Of a stretch of 64,000 nt of DNA, positions 1 through 11,791 are shown piece by piece. How positions within the stretch are numbered: the stretch's first letter is position 1; the number at the start of each line of letters is the position of its first letter. A program made the translations under genes and the position numbers. Source of the DNA: Diogma glabrata (Eukaryota; Arthropoda; Insecta; Diptera; Cylindrotomidae); NCBI GenBank assembly GCA_963693315.1, contig OY856188.1, positions 213,663,288-213,727,287 of the forward strand, in the 5' to 3' direction. The notes below the pieces were generated by a model. The model was not told the origin of the DNA. It searched no databases and was given only the letters and a program-made list of their open reading frames with translations.

Positions 1-52
<52 letters not shown>
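1..52. repeat. (TA)n microsatellite
   Basis: Uninterrupted TA dinucleotides run from the window edge to the left end of the Tc1-derived foldback. A second (TA)n array lies at the element's other end, so the element probably sits inside one original TA array. The true length is unknown because the window starts inside it. Confidence 0.95.
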
Positions 53-56
<4 letters not shown>

Positions 57-362
57 CTATTTTCAAGCGAAAGTACTGTTGGTTTTTTGTAAATAAAATG
101 GTACTGGGTGGTCCGATTTTAAATCGGTTTTCAATTTTAAATAGCTCAATATTGGTGGAGTATTTTGGTATATAATTTGTTTTTTATTTCAACTAAATCA
201 TTAAAAAAATTAATTTAAAGTTTGATAAAAGTTTTTCAATAGAAAAAAATCAAAAAAAATCAGAAAATAATAGAATTTTTAATTTTATTTCATAAATTGT
301 TTAACAATATTTGATTATTTGATTAATTCATTAAATTTAATTAATATTAATATAATATAAAG

Positions 363-574
363 TTAATATCTTATGTGACCGCTTTGTGCTGTAATCATTT
401 CGCGCATTCTATTAGACATTGAATTTAACAAATTGATGAAATATTGGCGCCAATCAACGCCTCTCATCATGTTGTGTGCTCTCACAATGGCATCCCAGAC
501 CTCATCATTACTGTGAAACAATTGGTGTTCACTCATAACTTTGCCTTTGATCTCCGACCCGACATTCTCAACAG
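363..574 (-). pseudogene. Tc1-like transposase C-terminus, left arm
   Basis: This minus-strand reading frame encodes the transposase tail from NVGSEIKGKV to GHIRY and stops at 363-365. It is the mirror copy of the fragment at 695-928, with a few substitutions (for example MSEHQLF against RSENQVL). The frame enters the unrelated loop sequence upstream, so no start codon, DNA-binding domain or first catalytic aspartates are present. Only the end of the catalytic domain and the C-terminal helix region remain. It is a relic rather than a gene. Confidence 0.75.
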
Positions 575-694
575 TCAAATAATGCATTAATGAAAATATA
601 GGCGATACACGGGATTTTGTGTTTGATCACCCGAGGTGAATTAATTTTATCTTGTAATTTTAAATATTTAATTAATGTAGAAATTTGTATTTTC

Positions 695-928
695 AGTCTC
701 TCTCCAGAGATAAATCCTGTTGAGAATGTCGGGTCAGAGATCAAAGGCAAAGTTAGGAGTGAGAACCAAGTGTTGCACAGTAATGATGAGGTCTGGGATG
801 CCATTGTGAGAGCTCACAACATGATGAGAGGCGTTGATTGGCGCCAATATTTCATCAATTTGTTAAATTTAATGTCTAATAGAATGCGCGAAATGATTGC
901 AGCACAAGGCGGTCACATAAGATATTAA
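695..928 (+). pseudogene. Tc1-like transposase C-terminus, right arm
   Basis: The frame reads SLSPEINPVENVGSEIKGKV and continues to GHIRY before the stop. The block SPEINPVEN matches the SPDLNPIEN motif of Tc1/mariner transposases that carries the third catalytic acidic residue (family knowledge). Immediately upstream is an acceptor-like TATTTTCAG, so the recognisable coding part begins near 695 although the frame is open from 617. The N-terminal paired-type DNA-binding domain and the first two catalytic aspartates are absent. The copy at 363-574 is the inverted partner. Confidence 0.8.
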
Positions 929-1250
929 CTTTATATTATATTAATATTAATTAAATTTAATGAATTATTCAAATAATCAAATATTGTTAAACAATTTAGT
1001 CAATTATTTATGAAATAAAATTAAAAATTCTATTATTTTCTGATTTTTTTTGATTTTTTTTTATTGAAAAAATGTGATCAAACTTTAAATTAATTTTTTT
1101 AATGATTTAGTTGGGATAAAAAAACAAATTATATACCAAAATACTCCACCAATATTGAGCTGTTTAAAATTGAAAACCGATTTAAAATCGGATCACTCAG
1201 TACCATTTTATTTACAAAAAACCAACAGTACTTTCGCTTGAAAATAGGTG

Positions 1251-2123
<873 letters not shown>

Positions 2124-2235
2124 CTGCAGCCAAATTCTGTAACTGTGAAGCGGTGAAGAGATAAAAATTTCTTCGTTTCTTTTCATTAAAAAACTTATCA
2201 CTTCACCGCTTCACAATTACAGAATTTGGCTGCAG
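2124..2235. repeat. 112-bp palindrome with 40-bp arms
   Basis: The left arm (2124-2163) begins CTGCAGCCAAATTCTGTAAC and reads through GTGAAGCGGTGAAG. The right arm (about 2195-2235) is its near-exact complement, with about 30 bp between. This is a small foldback or MITE. No target duplication could be fixed with confidence. Confidence 0.8.
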
Positions 2236-2412
2236 CTAAGATTTGGGTAAAATTTGATTTAAATCTATGATATTCGATTCTATGAGTTTGATACTTGATT
2301 TTGTTTTGGGACTCCTTAAATAACGAGTGTACAATAGTGATGCCGGATTTACAAAAATATAACTTATTTAATATAACTCTAGTTTAGTTTACTTTGGTTT
2401 AGTAGCTTTATA

Positions 2413-2914
2413 CTACGTTCACATTGCCATGATTTTAAACAATTTTTGATTTCAGCTCGATTATCAGCTTGTTTTGATTAATTTTTCCATACAAAACTAA
2501 AATCATGTCGAAAGTTGATTTAAATCAAATCCATTCTAAATCACGCTAAGCACCCCTGAATATTTGATTTTCGAAAAAAAAATACAGCCCTACTTCAAAA
2601 GTGACATTTAATAAATCAAATATTTTGTTTTGAATTCAAAATAAAAGATGGCTATTGCAAAATTTCAATAAAATTTTGAATCATACAAAACAATTTTTCT
2701 TTAGATGGAGGTTTGGACTCAAAAAAAAGTAAAAAAAAACAGACAAATCTATTTGGATATCTTTAACATAGCTGAAATTAAAATTTTTTTCACAGATTTG
2801 TAATATGTGCAAATAGATTTCTAACTTAATCATGTTAATGATAATGTGAACAGTTTTTTGAAATCTTTAATTTCGGGTGATTTCGAGCTTGATTTCATCG
2901 TAATATGAACGTAG
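2413..2914. mobile_element. TA-flanked MITE, about 500 bp
   Basis: The terminal inverted repeat CTACGTTCACATTGCCATGA at the left is matched on the right by the complement of CTACGTTCATATTACGATGA. TA lies on both sides (2411-2412 and 2915-2916), consistent with a Tc1/mariner-type duplication. The interior is AT-rich and has no coding capacity. The superfamily is inferred from the TA only. Confidence 0.7.
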
Positions 2915-2916
2915 TA

Positions 2917-3556
2917 TTATATAACTTTTTTATAGGTTTTGTAAAAAATAGGAACTTACAAATACAATAATTTATTTTAATTTTATTAATTTAAATAAAA
3001 GTTTGACTCATTATAATAATAATTGTTTCGACTCTACATACAACATGTGGGATGACACTGCAGAGCATTAAATCTATTAAAATATCTAAGGACGTTTTGT
3101 CCAACTATGCCATGATTTCGTGGTTTTCAAACAGTTTTAAAATTGGAATAGCTCTTTTTCGATACGTAAACTGTTCATAAATAAAAGAATTTTGCATCAT
3201 TCTTCACATTACACATACCAATTTTTTAGTTTGTTTGAAATGCATGGATGCTCATAGAGTAGTTGGAGATGATTTTATTTTTCGTTTCGCAGTGTCAAAA
3301 TATTCCTTGAACACAGATAACATGGCGGTACTTTTGAAATTTTCGAAACGCATGTTCCTATTTCCATAATAGTACGAGATCCGGCTGCAGGATTAGTGCG
3401 CTCATCGATTTTTTGCTAAAAACCAAATTTTTATGTATATTTATAATTAGGAGAATATATATCTACCAGGTTGCCTATCAAAATTTGGCCGCCAGTATTT
3501 TTAATTGATTTTTGGGAAAAAATTTCGTTCACTTGTTTTTTAAATAAAATATTGTC
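2917..3556. other. Intergenic stretch, no gene seen
   Basis: AT-rich with no supported frame. A short stretch near 3463 resembles one near 3740 (both contain GGTTGCCTA followed by an AT-rich run and GGC), perhaps a decayed repeat. Confidence 0.5.
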
Positions 3557-3911
3557 TACATCACGGCAATTTATATAAAGATTCTAAAAAATCACGGTTG
3601 CCGTTGCGCACCTGGACGCACCTCTTCGCAGCCAGGTTGTAAACAGGTATGATTTCGATACATTTATACGTTCATAACGTACATTGATTAATTATATATC
3701 AAATTAAAGCTAATTTTTTTCTATTTATTATCATATATGGTTGCCTAATTAAATCCGGCAGCAAATAAGCTGGCTGTTAAAGATAATAAATATTTAAAGA
3801 AGAGTAAAAGAGAGTTAGCGCGTAACATCATTTGTCAGACGAGGATAGCGGTTGCCGGCTGTGCGACGCTTTTAAGCCATCGCGCATGCGTCGAAGTTTC
3901 TCAACTGAACA

Positions 3912-3991
3912 GCTATTAGATGGTTAGGTTAATTAGAACTGCTGTTAGGTTAATTAGAACCGCTGTTAGGTTAATTAGAACTGCTATTAGA
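3912..3991. repeat. 21-bp tandem repeat, about 3.5 copies
   Basis: The unit TTAGGTTAATTAGAACTGCTG repeats from 3924, 3945 and 3966, with degenerate ends. It lies just before the acidic C-terminal frame and inside the left inverted-repeat arm. Confidence 0.75.
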
Positions 3992-4157
3992 TAGTTTTCT
4001 AAAACCAACATGGTTCCTGGGAGACTCAACTCCAACGCAAGTTAAGAGTGTGCTATGTGATTCCATGGACAAATCTTCCGATAATGACGACGATTCTGAT
4101 ATTTGTAGCGATGAAAGTGATAGTGTAACTGAAAGCTCCGATGATTCAGATTTTTAA
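3975..4157 (+). pseudogene. Short acidic C-terminal coding remnant, unidentified
   Basis: A 60-codon open frame ends with a serine/aspartate-rich tail (SSDNDDDSD, then SDESDSVTESSDDSDF) and a stop at 4155-4157. An internal ATG is at 4065. The part before it contains FLKPTWFLGDSTPTQVKSVL. Acidic tails like this occur at the ends of several DNA-transposon proteins, and the frame sits inside a repeat arm, so I infer a transposase C-terminus. I do not recognise the family. It has no upstream domain and is absent from the right-hand arm. Confidence 0.4.
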
Positions 4158-4358
4158 ATAAGAGTTACGGAAATATAAGATACATTTTTTAAATTTTTAA
4201 TTTGCTTAAATGTTTAATTAATATGTAACAGACGATTAAATACTTGAATAAAATCTAATAAAATTTTCAAACTGTACTTTCACAATAAAATTTTCTTTTA
4301 CATAAGTCACCTTGGTTTTATTTTTTTATTTTTTAAATCAATATTAAATCAATATTAA

Positions 4359-4830
4359 GGGCCAGTTTCACCATGCTCAGTTAAGTTACAGTTAAGTTAA
4401 ATTTAAGCTAACTGCCACTTAACTGAAGGAAATGGGTTTCACCAGTATCGGTTAGCTAAATATTATGTCAAATTCTCAGAGAACTTGATCTACAAAATAT
4501 ATTTAAGTTCAAATTTAACCAAGAGAAATGCGATATGTCATATTTGGATGAAAAATATGAATGAATAATGATATGAGAAATGCTGAAATAAAAATTAAAA
4601 TGTAAAATAAATAAATTAAACATTTTATTTTATCCTTTTCATAAGTTTGAGATTGCAGGATTTTCTTATCTTTTATCTTTCAAAATTCGGTTTGGTTATT
4701 CAAAACTAATAGCATTTTAACTTATTGTTATGTTTAACCGTTGGTTAATTTAACAAAGAGAATTGTGGTGAAACCGAAACATTTTGTTATCCTCCAGTTA
4801 AAGTTAAGTTCTGGTTAAAGTTATATGAAC
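4359..4830 (+). repeat. MITE-like terminal block rich in CAGTTAAGTTA motifs
   Basis: After the GGGCCAGTTT end come repeated GTTAAGTTA-type motifs and a GGGTTTCACCAG inner copy, then inverted versions near 4770-4825 (GGTGAAACC, CCAGTTAAAG). The same arrangement appears inverted at 10830-11068. Coding capacity is nil. Confidence 0.55.
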
Positions 4831-5122
4831 GATGTTTTTTATGATCGGTTTTGATTCGTTTGATAAATAATAGTAAAATTCAATGTAAAAACAGATGATT
4901 TGAGATTTTGATATAAAAAATATGGTTTGTGATTATCTTCTTTAAAGAGAATTTTAAATTAATGATTAAAAAGATTCTTTGTATTTTGTTTGATAATTTC
5001 CTATCTTGAGTATAAGAATAGGGTACGCGTAAAGGCTTGAAACCACATACAACAGAAACAGAAACCAAATACAACAGAAACAGAAAGTATGGACAGAATG
5101 GACAAAATAAAAAATGCTCCTT

Positions 5123-7226
5123 ATTACTTCGGTCTGAAAGACCTAAGTATTACATTCATGAGCTAAAAATTCTTACCCCCACTTTTTTTGGGCTTTTATC
5201 GACGTTTTAGGACCTACTGATTCTAAAAAATAAAAAAAATGCATGTCTGTCTGCCGGCCATCCGTCACATCCTACGAAATCTAGAAAACGGTTGAAGGGA
5301 TTTGAAAAATTTTGAATTCTAAAAATAGGGACACTCAATGATAGGAGCCAATGATAACGATGTGTTCGATAACTGTACCGAAAGTGTGTCAAAAAAATCG
5401 TCAAGTGTGTCAAAACAAGGAAATTTGCATATTTTTGGCTTAAAAAACGTTCATTTTAAGTGATAATGAGTAGGAACAAAGAATGTGGAGTAATCTGGAT
5501 GGTCGGGATTGGTATGTGAGATCAAAAACTAGATTATTGCATTAAAAGATTGTCAAAAAAATGTTGTCAAGTGTGTCAAAAGCAAGATTTTTATTTATTT
5601 TTTACCCAATTTTTTGGAAAAAAATAAAACTAAATATTTGTTTGAAATGAAATTTTATTATTATTATTGAGAGTTATGGCATTATAAGTTTGTCAAAAGA
5701 ATGTTAAAAAGTGGGTCAAAAGATTTTTATTTATTTTTCTACCCAATTTTTTGGAACAAAATAAAATTAATAATTTGTATGACATGAAATTTTATTATTA
5801 TTATAGTGAATTATGGCATTATAAGTTTGTCAAAAAAATAATGTATAGTGTGTCAAAAATTGATTTCATTTATTTTTTAAGCCAATTTTTGGGTTTTTAT
5901 GACGTAAATGTAATTGAAAATGAAATTGAACATGGAAATTTTTGAATTTGTTATATTTTTGGAATTTTGGAAAAAGTTTGTATGTTTGATTTTTTAATAA
6001 TTTTTGCAATATTTTTAGAATTTTGGAAAAAGTTTTAATTTTTGATTTTGTAAGAATTTTTGAAATATTTTTAGAACTTTGAAAAATTTTATATTTTTGA
6101 TTTTATTATAATTTTTGATTCAATTTTTGATTTTGTAATAATGCTTGGAATATTTTCAGAATTTTGAAAAAAGTTTGATTTTGTTATAATTTTTACAATG
6201 TTTTTGGAATTTTGAAACAAATATGAATTTGCGATTTTGTAATATTTTTTCGAATCGCTAAATGGAAAGTTTGAGTAGTTTGCTGAAAATGTAATTGAAA
6301 ATGAAATTGAACATGGAAATTTTTGAATTTGTTAAAGTTTTTGAAATATTTTTGGAATTTTGAAAAAGTTTCAATTGTTGATTTTGTAAGAATTTTTGGA
6401 ATAATTTTAGAATATTGAAAAATTTTAAATTTTTGATTTTATTATAATTTTTATAGTTTTGGAAAAAGTTTCAATTTTTGATATTGTTATAATTTTTGCA
6501 ATATTTTTAGAGTTTTGGAAAAGGTTTGTATTTTCGAATTTTTAAGAATTTTTGGAATATTATTAGAATTTAGAAAAAGTTTAAATATTTGATTTTATTC
6601 TAATTTTTGGAATATTTTTAGAATTTTGAAAAAAAATAGAATTTTTGAATTTTATATATATTTTTAGAATTTGGAAAAAAGTTTCAATTTTTGGTTATTT
6701 TTAATTTTATTATAATTTTTAAATTTTGAAAAAACTTACAATTTTTGATTTTGTTATAATTTTTGCAATATTTTTAGAGTTTTTAAAAAAAGTTTTAATC
6801 TTTAATTTTGTAATAATTTTTGAAATATTTTTAGAATTTTGTTTGAAGAAAGTTTGAATTTTTGATTTTATTTAATTTTTACAATATTTTTGGAATTTTG
6901 AAAGAAACATGAATTTGTGATTTTGAAATATTTTCTCGAAACGCTAAATGGAGAGGTTTTGAGTAGTTTGCTGATTGTATAATCTTTTCACTAAATTATG
7001 TTAATATATGATCTGTTATAATTTTCCGACAACGTATAGATGTTTCGTGTTAGTTTTGTAATACATATATAAACAGCGATAAAAAAAAATGTACTTTAAC
7101 AAAAAAACATGTTTGATATACATCGCTGACCAAAACTAAAAACCATGTCCTCATAAAAGTTTTTTGCCGAAAACTATATCAAAATCCTTAATTCAGACCG
7201 AAGTCTTGATTTCAGCCCCTCCATAT
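5123..7226 (+). mobile_element. Element A, copy 1 (satellite-bearing repeat, non-coding)
   Basis: The head starts with TTACTTCGGTCTGAAAGACC, a near-hairpin, and contains a conserved 300-bp block with GTCTGTCTGCCGGCC. Next comes an array of about 130-bp monomers marked by TGTCAAAAAAATGTTGTCAA (5380-5900). A second, irregular array follows, with short AT-rich monomers of the type TTTTGATTTTGTAATAATTT (5940-6960). The tail reads TGTTTCGTGTTAG, AACTATATCAAAATCCTTAA and AGACCGAAGTCTTG, and ends near CCCCTCCATAT. Copies 2 and 3 (43243-44922 inverted, 55267-58131) share the same order of parts. No protein is encoded. The superfamily is unknown to me; copy 2 suggests an 8-bp target duplication. Confidence 0.75.
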
Positions 7227-7509
7227 TTTTAGAATTCTTTTAAAGTGCATAGATTGAGCAACTTTTATTAAATAAAGTTTTTGCTGAAACTCAATATTTT
7301 CCTACTTATTTGCGAGTGAACATATCAATTTTTAAACCCCCCAAAAAACGCGTTTTCAGATAGTTTTTTACGAATAACTCAGAAACTAGGGATTTTAGCG
7401 AAAAAATTATTATGATTTAAAATTTAGTTTATAAAATACAAAGAAACGGTGGGTTAATGGCCTCTGTAGACCCAATACAAACAGAGTAATAGCCTGTTGA
7501 AGATTGGTT

Positions 7510-7955
7510 CTTTTTTTTTTTTTTTTTATTGGAAGTTAGGCATGTTTAGTGTTAGTATAATTATTAATACATTAACGTCTCTGAATATCCGAAGATACCA
7601 TGCCAACTAGGGATTATAATCAATTGAGAATTAAGTTTCTTTTAGAAATTTATGAACGTTGACTTTGAACTTTTGAGGGTTAAAGTTATCAGGGAAAACC
7701 CACGAAGGTAATGAATTCCAGAGATGAGAGACTCTGTTGAAAAAGTCGCGCTGGAAGGCTACAGTTCTACATCTAATTATTTGAACCGTAAAAGGATGGA
7801 CCGCTACCGATGCTCTGGTATGACGCGATAGGTTTGCAGGCTTAGGTAAAATCGATTTGATCTCTTCAGAAACCCGTTCATCCATGATATATTTGTAGAA
7901 AATCGTCAAATCAGCAACATTTCTTCTATGCTGCAAGGAATCAAGGTCTTATTCT
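7510..7955 (-). pseudogene. 3' end of a CR1/Jockey-like LINE with poly(A)
   Basis: The minus-strand frame (stop at 7631) encodes SLQHRRNVADLTIFYKYIMD, later RDFFNRVSHLWNSLP. It aligns by eye with the C-terminus of the LINE at 36.6-38.8 kb (LQHRRTVADLVVFYKY and RDFFVRTAYKWNSLP). A roughly 100-bp 3' UTR leads to a poly(A), seen as poly(T) at 7511-7527 on the plus strand. The copy is strongly 5' truncated and lacks the RT catalytic core. The 3' UTR differs from that of the 38.8-kb copy, so it is a related subfamily. Confidence 0.8.
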
Positions 7956-9276
7956 TAAAACGCCGAAATTGAAAGTTTCAACGGAGAATAAACAAAAAAC
8001 AATGCATTTAAAATTTAAATATTATGTTTCCGAATTTTTGTATATATACTAAATATTTATATATTTCATTCTTGTATATTCTATAGAATAGAATACTATA
8101 GTATTATTAATACATAAATGCCAATATACGTAATCTCATATATGCAAAACAATGTGAATGGCTTTGAACCATAATTCGCTTACTTTTTAAGCTGTCATGT
8201 CCTTAAAAAAACTATTTTGTAGAATTTTTTAGGCTTTATAAGCTCATTTATTAGCTTGTACCTATAAGCTTGGACTTTTTCTTATGGGATTTCTTATTGT
8301 AATTGTATGACGTAAGAATTCCGTGCATTAGGTTAGTATAACGATAATTATATTGGAACCTATTGAGTTAGAAGACTGAAAATTTGCGAGATTATAAATG
8401 AAAATGGTATCTGAAAAAAGTAGGAGTTTAAACAACATAAACTCAAAAATGATGAAAGCAAGGACGTTTGCGCCTTTGTTTCAACAGGCCTGGGGTCTCA
8501 TCCTTTGGACTTGGATAATTTTTTTAATTTTGGAAAGATTTATGTTTTATCTACGTGAACAAAAGTTTTCAAATGTGAGCTTGGTCATTTTCATATAGAT
8601 CAAGGACAACAAAGTTTATTAAATTTTAAAACATCTTATTTTTAAGGAACCTTAAACGCCCAGATTGTCATTTTCTAAATAATGATAGAAAAAGGCTTAA
8701 ATATTTAATATTTGTTAATTTTATTTTAACATTAAAATTCAAACGGTCGCTATTACGCCTTAGATTATTCGACTTTTAAGAATCTAGCCGCTTGGTCAGC
8801 TCGCGAATTTGTGCAAAAGATTATTTGCTGCAACATACACAGAAAAAATTTTTGGTGTAGGTCAAAAATTGCTTTTTTCGGCAAACGGCTGTAAAGTTTA
8901 ACTTTACTGCCGCTAGGGAGTTAGCTAAAGTCTTACTTTTTAGCCTGCCAGCAAAAGTAACGTCTAGCGGCAGCAAAAGTAACGCCATTTTTATTTTATA
9001 TTACGGAGGCTGTAAAGTAGCATTTGTTATTTGTTAGTTTGTTATTTTTTCAAACATATTGTATAGCCATGACAACAAAAAATAAGTTGATTCTCATATT
9101 ATGAAATTTTGAAAAGGCTGCTTTGATAAAAAAATTTTATTCATACAAATTTAAATGTTTTTTTCTCTTTTTTGGAAGTAATTATGACGATACAAATTCA
9201 TATTTATAAAAAGATTGATGTTTTAATTTCATATTTATAAAAAATTTAAACGTTTGCCGAAAAAATAGTGTATTTA
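7956..9276. other. AT-rich stretch, no supported gene
   Basis: A 66-codon frame at 8398-8598 has no recognisable features. Around 8880-9010 the words AAAGTAACG and CTAGCGGCAG recur in both orientations and resemble a decayed MITE interior. Nothing else is supportable. Confidence 0.5.
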
Positions 9277-9384
9277 ATTCGGAGCTAAAGTGACTTTTTG
9301 TGTTTCGTCTATAATTGTCGGCCTCCCTGCGGTTGGCCGTCAAACTATAGACTCAACACAAAAAGTATCACTTTAGCTCCTAAT
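9277..9384. repeat. 108-bp hairpin
   Basis: The left arm ATTCGGAGCTAAAGTGACTT continues to CGTCTATA, and the right arm TATAGACTCAACACAAAAAG continues to AGCTCCTAAT. The arms are about 40 bp with a GC-rich loop of about 28 bp. It is probably a small foldback MITE. Confidence 0.75.
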
Positions 9385-9529
9385 TATATAATGTACTATT
9401 TCATATATTAAACATATATAACAATTGAAATAATAATATTAAAATATATAACAATCGAAAGAAAATAAAATAAATTGCTTTATTTATTTTACAACAATTT
9501 CGGTCAATAAAGCATATAAATTAAATAAC

Positions 9530-9860
9530 AATAATAAAGAATTTTATTTACTTCATAATTAAATTCATTTACAATATATTAAAAATTATTTATTGATAAA
9601 TTATTTAAAAATAATAATTTACCATAAACGAGATCATTATCTAAAATTATGATAAAATCGTATAGATTTCTAAAATCTTTATTTTCTAATTAAACAACGA
9701 GATAAAAACTAACCAGTATAAAACAAAACAAACAAAAATATGTTAGTTTAAAAAAATTGATTTTAAGTTTTAAAACTTTTTTCTTTTGAGCAAAATGAAA
9801 AAGAAACAAAATTAAAATTAAATTAAAATATCTGAGGGCGAAAAATAAGAAAGTAAAATT
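9530..9860 (+). repeat. Shared 330-bp repeat block, hAT-MITE related
   Basis: The stretch from TTTTATTTACTTCATAATTA to AAGAAAGTAAAATTTA matches 52080-52410, which lies inside the hAT MITE at 51468-52500. Landmarks common to both are AACTAACCAG.ATAAAACAAA and ATCTGAGGGC.AAAAATAAGA. Here the block runs straight into the GGGCCAGTTT-type end at 9905 instead of a hAT end, so the copy is truncated or merged. Confidence 0.65.
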
Positions 9861-9909
9861 TACCCTAACTGGCTTTAACTTTAACTGAGGATGGCAAACT
9901 GGCCCTTAA

Positions 9910-10829
9910 CCTGTAGAAAACCAAAAAAAGAAAAAACAGGTACTTTTAGATTTAGCCATCCTTGAAAATTAAATTTTTTTAAAAATAACCACTGCGATTT
10001 TTTGCAAAACCTAATTCAGTATCTTTTTTAATAAAGGAAGTTCAATCAAATGGGCAAACTTGTTTTCAATCAAATAATCTATAAATACAATTTTTTTTCA
10101 TCACTGTAATCTTTTTATAAAGCCTCACTCTACCTACCTTTTAAACAAAAAAAAAATGGAAACGGGTTCGGGTTTAAATTTCTTGATGCGATTTTCCATC
10201 AGTTATGAAAAAACTGCTTTAGTTTTTTTCAATGCCTATTTAACGATGTACCGGAATAGAGCTACAGGGACAAAATGCCTTTAAATTTAAAGTTAAAAGC
10301 CAAATACGGTGATACAGTTTTTTCTAATAGTTTTTTCTATAGTTTTTTCACATAATGAATATATAAAATTTAATAACGTATATGTAGTAAATCTGTAATT
10401 ATTAACATATAAACTAAGTACGGTATTTGCTAAAAGTTTGGTAAAACTAACATATTTGTGTGAATGTTTATATCGTTTTATACGAATAAAAGTAAACATA
10501 TTTCAAACTGCTATCTTGTCAGAAAATCAAGTCTTAAAGTCAACACCGTCAAATTCATCGAAAAGATTCCAAAGATATTATTCCAAAACTATGAGGTTGA
10601 GATAAGTAATCAAGAAAATTCATCTTATCTTACTGCCATTAATTGCACAATCTGCATTCTAATAAATTGTTTTTTACAAATAAAAATCAAAGAATAGTTT
10701 TATTTTATTTATGTAATCTACTTTTAACAAAAAAAAGCAAACGAAAAAACCATTTTAAAATTAATATTTTTTCATTTTCATTTCTATTTTCCCAATTTTT
10801 TTTTCATTTTTATATGTATGTTAAATTTT
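9910..10829. other. AT-rich stretch, no supported gene
   Basis: Reading frames at 10464-10697 and 10643-10831 are long only because of low GC stops; I see no domain. An acceptor-like TTGTCAG near 10515 precedes the first frame, but nothing corroborates an exon. Confidence 0.5.
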
Positions 10830-11068
10830 AACCGAGACTAACTGTGATAGGTAAGTTAATTAAGAATTTAACTTGCATGTTAAACTAACCTACACTTGTG
10901 AAACCCAATTTCTTCAGTTAAGTGACAGATATGTTAAATTTAACATAACTGAGAGAAAAAAAAACGAAAATTGCATGCAAAATATTTTTATCATTCAATT
11001 TTCTCTCAGTTAAATTTGAGTACCGGTTAACTAACTGTAACTTCAACTGAGGATGGTGAAACCTGCCC
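10830..11068 (-). repeat. Inverted partner of the GGGCCAGTTT MITE-like block
   Basis: Read on the minus strand from 11068, the sequence GGGCAGGTTTCACCATCCTC and the following GTTACAGTTAG, then CACTTAACTGAAG.AA.TGGGTTTCAC, match the block that starts at 4359. This copy holds an extra stretch, including a local inverted repeat around TCTCTCAGTTA / TAACTGAGAG. Confidence 0.6.
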
Positions 11069-11424
11069 TAAATATATTAAATCAATATTAATTATTTGTT
11101 GTAATTTTTAAATTTGTCATTTTGAAGAGGAAGACATATTTTTGGAGTATTTTTTAAGTCGTCTCTATTATTCCCCGGTGGTTGAGAACACTAACATTCG
11201 ACGCATGCGCAACGGCTTAAAAGCGTCGCACAGCCGGCAATCGCTATCCTCGTCTGACAAATGGTGTTACGCGCTAATTTGATATATAATTAATCAATGT
11301 ACGTTATGAACGTATAAATGTATCGCAATCATACCTGTTTACACCTGACTGCGAAGAGGTGCGGCCAGGTGCGCAACGGCAGCCGTTATTTTTTAGAATC
11401 TTTATATAAATTGCCGTGATGTAT
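11069..11424 (-). repeat. Right arm of the 7.9-kb spaced inverted repeat
   Basis: This is the inverted counterpart of 3557-4358, with the same GC-rich segment (GCGTCGCACAGCCGGCAATC) and the same outer end (TTGCCGTGATGTA). It lacks the 105-bp segment and the acidic frame of the left arm, so it shows either the empty state or a deletion. Confidence 0.7.
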
Positions 11425-11640
11425 GTAACTATAAGAAATATTTCAACATCAGAAGGCTGAGGTTCCATCTCGAACTACTAAAACCGATGAATGGCAAATG
11501 AATTTAAACAAAATTATCGGGTGTCTGACATATTTCTGAAGTATGGTAAAAAATTTGTTGTTGCAACCATTTTAAAATAACTTTTAATTTAAAACGCTTC
11601 TACTATTAAATGTGAAAAATCCCACACTTTCCAAGCTTTT

Positions 11641-11791
11641 AGCAGGCTACAGACCTTCAATCAATTTGTCAATCAATTCGAAAACGAAAATAAACGAAAT
11701 AAAATTTAGTGTAAAACTTTCCTAAATTTTATTTCGTTTATTTTCGTTTTCAGTTGATTGACAAATCAATTGAAAACGTCTGTAGCCTGCT
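11641..11791. repeat. 151-bp near-perfect palindrome
   Basis: The ends are AGCAGGCTACAGACCTTCAA and its approximate complement finishing GTCTGTAGCCTGCT. The arms extend to the centre through GAAAACGAAAATAAACGAAA and leave only about ten unpaired bases. T-runs flank both sides. It is likely a hairpin-type MITE; the transcript, if any, would fold into a long stem. Confidence 0.85.

Larger units (their letters stand above)
3557..4358 (+). repeat. Left arm of a 7.9-kb spaced inverted repeat
   Basis: Positions 3557-3712 and 3816-3900 reappear inverted at 11186-11424. Shared blocks include CATCACGGCAATTTATATAA, the GC-rich segment around GCACCTGG, and GGTTGCCGGCTGTGCGACGC (approximately, with the complement on the right). 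The left arm carries about 105 bp (3712-3816) that the right arm lacks, joined at an ATTA/TAGCGCG context. The left arm also has more sequence between 3900 and 4358, including a short acidic reading frame. Most likely these are two copies of one DNA element in opposite orientation. Confidence 0.7.
4359..9905. mobile_element. TTAA-flanked element with GGGCCAGTTT ends, composite
   Basis: The left end GGGCCAGTTTCACCATGCTC follows TTAA (4355-4358). The right end is the complement GAGGATGGCAAACTGGCCC, followed by TTAA (9906-9909). A third end of the same family (GGATGGTGAAACCTGCCC) stops at 11068. TTAA duplications are typical of piggyBac and Kolobok (family knowledge). The 5.5-kb interior holds element A copy 1, a LINE tail and a hairpin and has no matching transposase. 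Pairing of these two ends as one insertion is inference; they could belong to two separate MITEs. Confidence 0.45.

Noticed and set aside
8398..8598. 66-codon frame with a hydrophobic centre
   Set aside because: Low-GC chance frame; no splice or promoter support and nothing recognisable.
4359..11068. Pairing of the ends at 4359 and 11068 as one element instead of 4359 and 9905
   Set aside because: TTAA is found at 9906-9909 but TAAA at 11069, so the 9905 end fits better; still not certain.
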